A stretch of 64,000 nt of DNA, from NCBI GenBank assembly GCA_027924585.1, contig BSBM01000637.1, positions 1,364,001 through 1,428,000 of the forward strand, given 5' to 3'. The position numbers were made by a program, and so were the translations under genes. The notes beneath the pieces were generated by a model, which did not search any database, was not told the origin of the DNA, and saw nothing but the letters and a program-made list of their open reading frames with translations. Below, in pieces: positions 56,379 through 64,000 of the stretch; positions within the stretch are counted from its first letter, which is position 1; each line of letters begins with the position of its first letter. Source of the stretch: Larix kaempferi. Lineage: Eukaryota; Streptophyta; Pinopsida; Pinales; Pinaceae.

Positions 56379-59300
56379 TTTTTCACAGAAAAATGCAACT
56401 TACTATTAATATACGAAATAGTAAAATATGTCCAACTGTCAAACCATAACCAAGTCATACCAAACGGTCAAAGATATCCCCCGGTACAAACCGGTTACAA
56501 TAACAAATGTCTCATGAAACTTATCTGAAAATGTCAGAAAAAGATGCCACAATATTCTAAAACCTCCCAAATGACAATACAGATCAGCGACCAATACCAT
56601 AACAGTGATCACATGCTACAACAGCAAAAAACATATGTATCATAATAAGTCCAAAATATATATAACTGCAAAAAAAAAACTACCAAATCCATCCCCAGCA
56701 GATAAAATGAAGCCAACAACGGAGTGTAATACAAGGATTACATCCGTTCTGTGAACCGAACAGCATCTGCAAGGGTGGACATAAATGCCGCAAAATATAT
56801 ATGAGTATATAGAATGTCCAACAAGAAGTTGAACCCAGTGGATTTTAATTATCTGCACATAGAAACTAAAAGACATATAAGTAACAAATGCCGCATATAA
56901 CCGGAAGTAATACAAAAATAAAGTAACAAAAAAGACAACAATCCTCAAGTTCAATGTAACTGATGAGAGCCCTGTGAAAAAAGCAAATCCTCCCGCCATT
57001 CCTGCCACATGATGACCCCAGACTTAGAATAAAGAGCCCGTTTAGAGAGCATATCCGCCTCCAGATTCACCTCTCTAAAGACATGTTCAAAGTGAATGTG
57101 CTCAAATTCCAGAATGAGTTTTCTGGCCGCTTCCAACCAATGAGCGAGAAGAAGTACATTAATGGGTGAAGTTCCCCTAGCCCAAGAGATAATAGCCTGT
57201 GAGTCGCCATAGACAACAAAAGAAGGAATCTTCCTTTGTCGAGCGCAGAATAATATGAGCCATAGAGCACATAACTCACTTCTAGTATTAGAGCCATTTC
57301 CAAGATTTAACCAAAAGTGTACAGTGATGGTGTTGGATACATGAATTGTTGCTCCAGCCCCACCTACGCCATTCTGGCACAAAGCAGCCCCGTCAAAGAA
57401 ACCACAAGGATAAACCAAGATTGGTGGAGCCAATCTGTTATTCAAAAGCCGATTGATCCTACCGACCCCCACACCAAAAGTAGATGTATATTCTTTATGT
57501 GCAGCAATGGTCTTATAGCATAGAGCTGCACCATGAGGTTGAAGGTTTTCAAAGATTCGTGCATTACGGGCTTTCCAAACCTCCCAGATCATAAAGTATG
57601 GCAATTCGGCACAATCGGAGGGGAGACGTGACCAAGCCTCCAGACAATCACTTAATGTATGGAAGTCCCAAAGAAAATGAATACTAGCCTTAAAAGAAAT
57701 CTGCCCCCAAAGGTCCCTAATGAAAGGGCAATGCGAAAAAAGATGATCAACAGACTCCTCCAGGGCACAACAAAGGGGGCACCTACCCGGACCATTGAAA
57801 CCGCGACGACATAAATTATCCCAAGTGAGGATCCTGTTAGCCAGCGCAAGCCAGATAAAGCACTTAATCTTGAGAGGTATGATCAACTTCCATATAGCTT
57901 TTTCCCACCATTGAACAACAGAAACAGATTCGGCAAACAATGCCTCATATGCCAATTTTGCAGACACCTTTCCACCAGTCACATCCCACGACCAGGTCAA
58001 TTTGTCAGCCGAATCCGATAATTGAAGGTTTGAATGATAAAAAGCCCTGATATAACCATCCCATTCATTTCCCAAAGTACCAGTTAAGCCCAGCTGTGAA
58101 GCCGATATCCAGAGGGGCCGCCCCTCCCTAAACGGCCCAGCCGCATGAGCCAGAGTGAAATATCCTTTCATTCTGAGGTGTGTCCTTAATTCCATGGAAA
58201 GAGTATGCTCCGAGGGGAACCCTAAGATCGGGTCAAGCCCCAACTTGATGTCCCGACCATTGCCATGCTTCCAAGCAATCCATTGTGTAATAACCCTGAA
58301 CGATCCCAGCAGGCCATTCCAAAAATTAGACACCCCTGCAGTACCAGGCCGGCCCAATCTAAGCCAATTTTCAACTGAGATATTTTTCAGATACTTTGCT
58401 CGAATAATCCGGCCCCAAACAGAGTTATCAAAGAGAGCACGCCATAGACTCTTCGCATGCAAGGCCTTAACAAACAGGTCCAGATCCTTTAAATTCCATC
58501 CCCCCAGATTCCAGGGACGAGCCAACCTAGACCAATTAATAAGATGATATTTTTCATGATTTCCCCCACCCGACCATAAAAAGTTAAACAACTTATGGCG
58601 AATAAGGCGAAGAATGGATCTAGGGACCTTGCACAGAGTAAACCAGTACACCCCAAGATTTTGTAAAACAGCTTTGGCCAGTGTGAGCCTGCCACCCAAA
58701 GATAAATGTCGGAAACACCAGTGACTGATGCGTCCTTCAAATCGACGGACAAGCCATGACCAGTCCTTCACCAGGTAATTAGCCGGCTTCAAGAAGAAAC
58801 CAAGATATTTCGTTCCAGCCTCCACCTTCAAGAATTTTAATGGTAGAATTGAGCTAATGGAGCATTCCTCGTCCGTCAAAAGAGAGTGTTTTAAAAACCG
58901 AGATTTTATATAATTGATGATCATACCAGAAACTGAGCAGAATAAGTCAAGGATCCTCTTATAATGTACCCATTCAACAAGAGTGCCATTACCAAAGAGC
59001 ATTACATCATCCACAAACAGAGAGTGGGTAACAGCAATATTAGTAATTTTGATGCCTTCAATCTGCCCATCCCGTTTTGCCGTGTTTATGGATAAACTCA
59101 GACCTTCAATAACCAAGAGGAAGAGGAGCAGCGAAAGAGGACATCCCTAACGAAGCCCCCGTGAGGCCTTGAAGAAATCCGTAGGTTGTCCATTAATCAA
59201 AATGGCATAGTTAACCGAGGTTACACAAGCCATAATCCATTTCATCACTTTCCATGGCAGACCAATCTGAATCAATATTAATCTCAGAAAGTCCCAATTC

Positions 59301-59656
59301 ACCCTATCATATGCTTTCACCAGATCCAGCTGAAGAATTAGTGCAAAAAGACGTTTCTGTTTAATCGTGTGGAAAATTTCCTGAGTCACTCCCACCGCAT
59401 CATGGATTTGTCGGCCTTGCAAGAAGCCATACTGCTCCAAAGAAATGTGTCTGGAGAGAAGGGGCTTGATCCGGTCTGCAATAATCTTAGCAATAATCTT
59501 GTATACTAAATTGCAGAGAGCAATAGGTCTGAACTCATTATAGTTATTCGGATGGGATGTTTTCGGGATAAGGGTAAAAAAAGTTGAGTTGAAAGTCCCA
59601 GACACTGTGCCTTGTTTCCGGGATTCCTCCACAGCCAATCTAATATCCTCCCCCAA
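56379..59656 (-). mobile_element. LINE-2 copy: 5'-truncated L1-clade LINE, recent
   Basis: Bounded by exact 16-bp duplications. On the minus strand it begins inside the RT of ORF2 (GEDIRLAVEESRKQ), so about the first half of the element was never copied. It ends with a 3' UTR and TTTTTCTGTGAAAAAA next to the target. The tail matches that of LINE-1, so both belong to one family. The exact duplication and nearly intact frame make it the youngest-looking LINE here. Confidence 0.94.
56951..59656 (-). pseudogene. LINE-2 ORF2 (partial): RT, zf-RVT, RNase H, one premature stop
   Basis: From the truncation point the frame is open to the natural end at 56951 except for one TAG at 59149-59147. That TAG replaces the Gln of the conserved RT motif GL(Q)QGCPLS-type block (here GLR, stop, GCPLS), so it is probably CAG to TAG. 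RT motifs are TLIPKTSHP, LQLDLVKAYDRVNWDF and the catalytic FVDD (59006-59017). zf-RVT is CPLCCALEESVDHLFSHC near 57730-57780. RNase H has FFDGAALCQNG, RSELCALW, YGDSQAIISW and EADMLSK, with all four acidic residues present. The endonuclease domain is missing through 5' truncation. Confidence 0.94.
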
Positions 59657-59672
59657 ATTAGAATTACAACTT
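59657..59672. repeat. Right target-site duplication of LINE-2 (16 bp)
   Basis: ATTAGAATTACAACTT, identical to 56363-56378. Confidence 0.93.
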
Positions 59673-62600
59673 ATGATCATCATTTGACAATTGCATAGTC
59701 TTTGCATTACCTTGGGGTACAAATTTGGGTTTAGGAAAAGTAATACTAAAAGCTTTTAAACTGGTTGTCATCAATTGAACTTATCAATAACCCATCAATT
59801 AAACTCATCAACAAGATGAAGCTTGTTTAGAGGCATTGAATATACAATGGCCTTTGTTTCAAGTCTTTGGGAGATGCACTAAATCTTTACCTAAAACAAA
59901 TTCTTAGTTTGAATATAAATACGCAAACAAAGTCAAACAATTTAGAGGTTATCTCATCACTTCAATGAGTTAGCGATAAACAAATTGGCAAACTAGTAAT
60001 TTCTCTTTTAGTTATGTAATAAGTGATGATATGATGCTAGATGCTCCCAATAAAACCCTTGTGATAGGCTTATCGCTTAGTGTAAATGCATAAGAAGCTT
60101 TGACTTTCTAAGAAAGATGAGATTGGTTAAATCCTTTCATTCTTAGATCGAGAGATACATTGTTATTTTAGTATGAGATACCAAATTGAAATGTCTGCAA
60201 ATTCTTGTATCCAATATTCAGAAGTTTGTGTTAGGCAAGATTTCATGTAATGCCATATCCAAGATGATAGAATTAGATGAGATGAGATAATTTTATTTAT
60301 CTATAGTAGTTGTCGACCTTTAAGAAATATAAAGGATTGTTGTAGTAATTCATCAACACAATATCATTTGCCAATTATTCTAATCTAGATCCATGTTCAA
60401 AGTCTGTATCTATGAGTTGTCAGTTTCTATGTTGTTTAAATTTGTTTCAATTATGTTCAATCATACTAAAATGATCGGGGTGTAAACTAAGAGAGTTTAA
60501 TTAATTCCATTATGTGCATAACAAATGTAAGTAAATAATCCTTGAAACTATAAGATCTTAGATGCTACAACACAACAAATACAACAAATAGCCATTTAAT
60601 AAACACATAGCTCAACATAAGTCAAAGTAACTCATAGGAAATACATAAAATATTACTAAAGTATTTGGGAATCCCAACTTCAACACTCTTTTATAGATGC
60701 AAAGACTTAATAAATCTTGGAAAAACTCATAGGTCATGATTATCTAAGAAAGATATTGTCATGCAATATGCATGGAAATTGAAAACTTGGACAACATTCA
60801 AATTGAAACAATCATCATATTCAAACTATCAAGCAATGAAACTAAATATGAGGTGATGTTGTTTTAAGAAGACATTGTCAGGTAATGTGCACTAAATTTG
60901 AAAATTGGGACATATTAGAATAATAATCAAATTCAAACCATCAAACGTTGAAATCAAATATGAGGTAAGTTGAAGATAGCCATTAAAAAATTCCAAGGCT
61001 CCATAACTTGTTATAAAGAGATGCATTTTTAAGGCTTATATGTAAAATAAAGATAAGTGGTTAAAGCTACTACAAGAGGATCAATGATAAGAAGTTTGTA
61101 TTTAAATATGGATTAGTCAAGGAGCAAGAAACATGTGAAGAAAGAGATAGACACAAAGTTGTGTCGTGTAGGAACATTTGGATATTTCGTTTTACTTCTC
61201 TCACAAATGGAGCCTTGATAGTATATTATCCAATTCAAGATTTCATACTTTACTCTTCGGAGGACTTAGATCAATTTGTTCTATGATCTTTTAGAATTAT
61301 CTATATTTTGTTGACTATTAAACCCTTTTTGTATACATTATATTTTCCACATGATTACCTTATAATTGGTTGTAGAAAAAGTTGTGCCATGTTTTTCTTG
61401 ATTGGTGAAGACATTAATTATGATGTGTTGTTATGGCAATTTTATTGATGTCCATAAGAGACCAATAGTGTTGGTAAGTTGGACCAAAAAATAAAAACGG
61501 TTGTAATAAATAGTAGGAGAGAAATTCACTTTTTTTGAAAGATGGAAGAAAAGAGACAAGTGCCTAACAATTACAATAAAGTACGGAAAAAATAGGAAGG
61601 CTATATATCATTAGATATAGATGTAAGAGTAAAGTAGGGAGTAAAAATATCTATAGCCAAATTAATCACTGAGAAGGCGTCATTACACATGCTCATGGTG
61701 TCACCTAGGGATTTCATAGGGATGAGAGGATTTGGTTCTTGCAAACGAGCAGCCCAACGCTATTGTGGCAAAGACTAGGTGGAAGATGACCAAAATGAAA
61801 ACAAGAGCATATTTCACCAACAATCAGGCTACAAGGATGTTTGGTGTTGAACAAAATGCAATTAGAAAATACAAGAATGTCATCAAGATGTAACATGTGA
61901 ATGAAACAAGACAAATGACATGTAATAAGGATAAGTAACTTTTAAAGTGAGACATGTAACATTTGAAGAGAGACTCCAACTAATAGTTTGTAAAGAGAAG
62001 ACCTCATAACACCTGGTTTAAAATAAAGTTGAACAAGACAAGCATGCAGATATTCTGTTAAACCGTTTTAGTTTATCCAAACAAAAGCATTGAACATACA
62101 AAGTATAAGTACAACATCCAACTCTAACTAAGAGTATTTCTATCTCACCCCATTTAATTCCTAAAGAGAGAACTAGGAAAAAAAGGATAATATCATACCC
62201 CCCCATGTATTCCAATAGAAGTATCTTAGCCCTTTGATATGGAGAGGTGATTGAACCAATTTTTTAAGAGAAGATCCAACCAACAATTTTGTAAAGAGCG
62301 GACCTCACGATGCTTATAATGCATAAATTCTATTAAACCATTCCATCTCATCGAAATAGAAACCTTGAAAACAAGTGGGATAAGTACAAGGTTTCGTCAC
62401 TCAAATTCAAGTCGAAGCTTTCCTATCTCGTCCCATTTAGCTCCTAAACTTTATAATTGAAAAAAAAAACGATGCCATACCTCCCTCAATGCATTCCAAC
62501 AACATAAAATGCTAAAGCCCTCCATAAAAAAAAATCCCCAAATAGCCCTTCAAAGTATTAATACTTACGAGGCTATAAATCTAGCTAAAATATGGTGGAT

Positions 62601-64000
62601 AGTATAGTCATACGTTAAGCATATAAGAGATAGTTTCAAATGAGTATTTACCATTATCACCTAAATTAAGGACATTTACTTCAAAAATGAAAAACACAAT
62701 ATTTTCTTATAAAGTTATGTATCAAATCCAATGATACTATGTTCTATATCACATATACTAGCCATGATTATATTTGGTAAGAGCTCAATGGTTTTTTTTT
62801 TTGTAATTCTAGAGCCAAAAATTTATATTATCAAATGAGAATTTACATTTTTTGTGGAGGCTAGTCTACCAACAGGAAGACCTGACCAGTCCCCTCTCCA
62901 AAATTCCATCAAAAGCATCCATTTTAAACTGATATACTTGCTAACCAAACATCTTGATAACCAGAGATAAAATTACCTGTTCATGACTGTAAATTTTATC
63001 AAATTGAATCTAAGTAGTTGAGCTAAGTCTATAGTGGTACCGAGACTGAAACTATTAAGATTATATGCCCAATAGGACGATACTTTTAAACAAAAGAGAG
63101 GTTCCATTATTTCTTTGTAAACCAGATACCAAATATGTTGAAACTTATACCATATACGATTGGCATAGAGTAAAGAACTAATCATCATTCGAGATAATGA
63201 TTATCGGAGCTATCTTCGATTCGACTTCCTAGGCGATTTCTAGAGCTTTGCTAGTGTTCCCCTTCTCTAACTGCTAGTGAAAGATTAGGCCTGCATTGGA
63301 GGGAGTCACTCTACGTTGAAAAAAATTGCCTTCCATATCCCTGGCAAAAGCCTTGAGCTTGTCATCAAATTCCTTTTTGATTTTGCAACAATTCATGTAC
63401 CTCAGTTTCTAGGCATCCCATTCTATCTGAGAGGGTCATGCCATTGTTGTTCTCCTCAAATAGACCCTAAGCATTATCCGTAATGACACATCCCATAATC
63501 ACCTTAGTTTTCCATAACAACATCGGGGTTTTGGAATACCGAGTTTCCCCAGTGCGTGTGTTCTTAGGATTATTCTCCATATGAGCAAATTGCTCCTCTA
63601 ATATCTCAGTTGACGAAACCTCCAAGTTGTTCGCAATTCTAACATTCATCCTATGAATATGCTATATTGTTGCAGGCTTAATGGTCCCGTGGAAACTGGA
63701 TTTGGCTCGTCTCTGCTTTTTGAGCACGCGAGGAATGTGAGTACGTTTAGGACCATTCACCACTTTATAGGTGGTGCACTTGATTTAGGCCATTATTCTC
63801 AAACCATAAAGGTTCTTCCACTATAAATTGATGCGTAGGTGAAGCTCAGTAGGGGTCTCGGTAGGACTATAGATGTGACAAGCTTCCTTTTGGTCTCTTA
63901 TATTCTTTCTCAATTTGGTTCTTTTACCAAATACAAGGTCACCAAATCTTACCATCATTGCTCTCCAAACATGGGTATTGAACCTGATTGAATTACAGGA
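59673..64000. other. AT-rich region at the right end without recognised genes
   Basis: No element termini, LTR pairs or coding families were recognised. Related phrases recur near 60830-60970 (AACCATCAAAC.TTGAAA and ATGAGGT). Two diverged copies of an 'AAGAG..CCAAC.AA..TTTGTAAAGAG' block, each followed by a C-rich block, occur near 61965-62210 and 62265-62510. The minus-strand stretch 63190-63670 reads as possible very old coding sequence (see findings). Confidence 0.45.

Overview
The window looks like plant nuclear DNA from a large, repeat-rich genome, most likely a conifer. Three observations support this. A host gene is split by an intron of about 28 kb. Nearly all other sequence is transposable element, much of it nested. 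One element is a Penelope-like retroelement with a GIY-YIG endonuclease; in land plants that type is, to my knowledge, known from conifers (the 'Dryad' group). The species cannot be named from the sequence. No bacterial genes, rRNA, tRNA or CRISPR arrays were seen.

The host gene is on the minus strand. Exon 1 (45149-44955) and exon 2 (16996-16835) encode the N-terminal nuclease domain of a GEN1/SEND1-like XPG/Rad2-family flap endonuclease (Holliday-junction resolvase). Both exons have consistent phase and GT..AG borders. The remaining exons must lie left of position 1.

Intron 2 (1-16834, incomplete) holds, from left to right: part of a very long LTR of family 'A' (1-3342, minus); a hAT DNA transposon (4686-12835) with matching 8-bp target duplications and a decayed transposase; a full 4.49-kb LTR-A (7298-11783) nested in that transposase with its own 5-bp duplication; and an old LINE remnant (about 14020-15921).

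Intron 1 (16997-44954) holds: a Copia element with two LTRs (17562-24359) that keeps only reverse transcriptase and RNase H; two head-to-head LTR-A fragments flanking an orphan gag-like ORF (24373-31346); a 3' Copia fragment with its LTR (31354-33083); a second, older Copia element (33084-42384) carrying a nested TRIM (35119-36291) and a nested 2.5-kb solo LTR (38181-40720); and the Penelope-like element (42385-43827) in an inverted, partly duplicated arrangement.

Upstream of exon 1 only about 0.5 kb of sequence precedes a LINE (about 45682-52806, plus strand). Its ORF1 is split by a 1.58-kb deletion derivative of LTR-A (46071-47652). A second, 5'-truncated LINE (56379-59656, minus) has a 16-bp target duplication and an ORF2 that is open except for one TAG. 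The remaining AT-rich stretches (52807-56362 and 59673-64000) show no convincing genes.

The target-site duplications let much of the insertion order be read directly: hAT before LTR-A2, LINE 1 before LTR-A5, Copia-2 before the TRIM and solo LTR-B. Decay is largely by nonsense substitution, with few indels in the hAT and LINE ORFs, which fits deamination of methylated cytosine.
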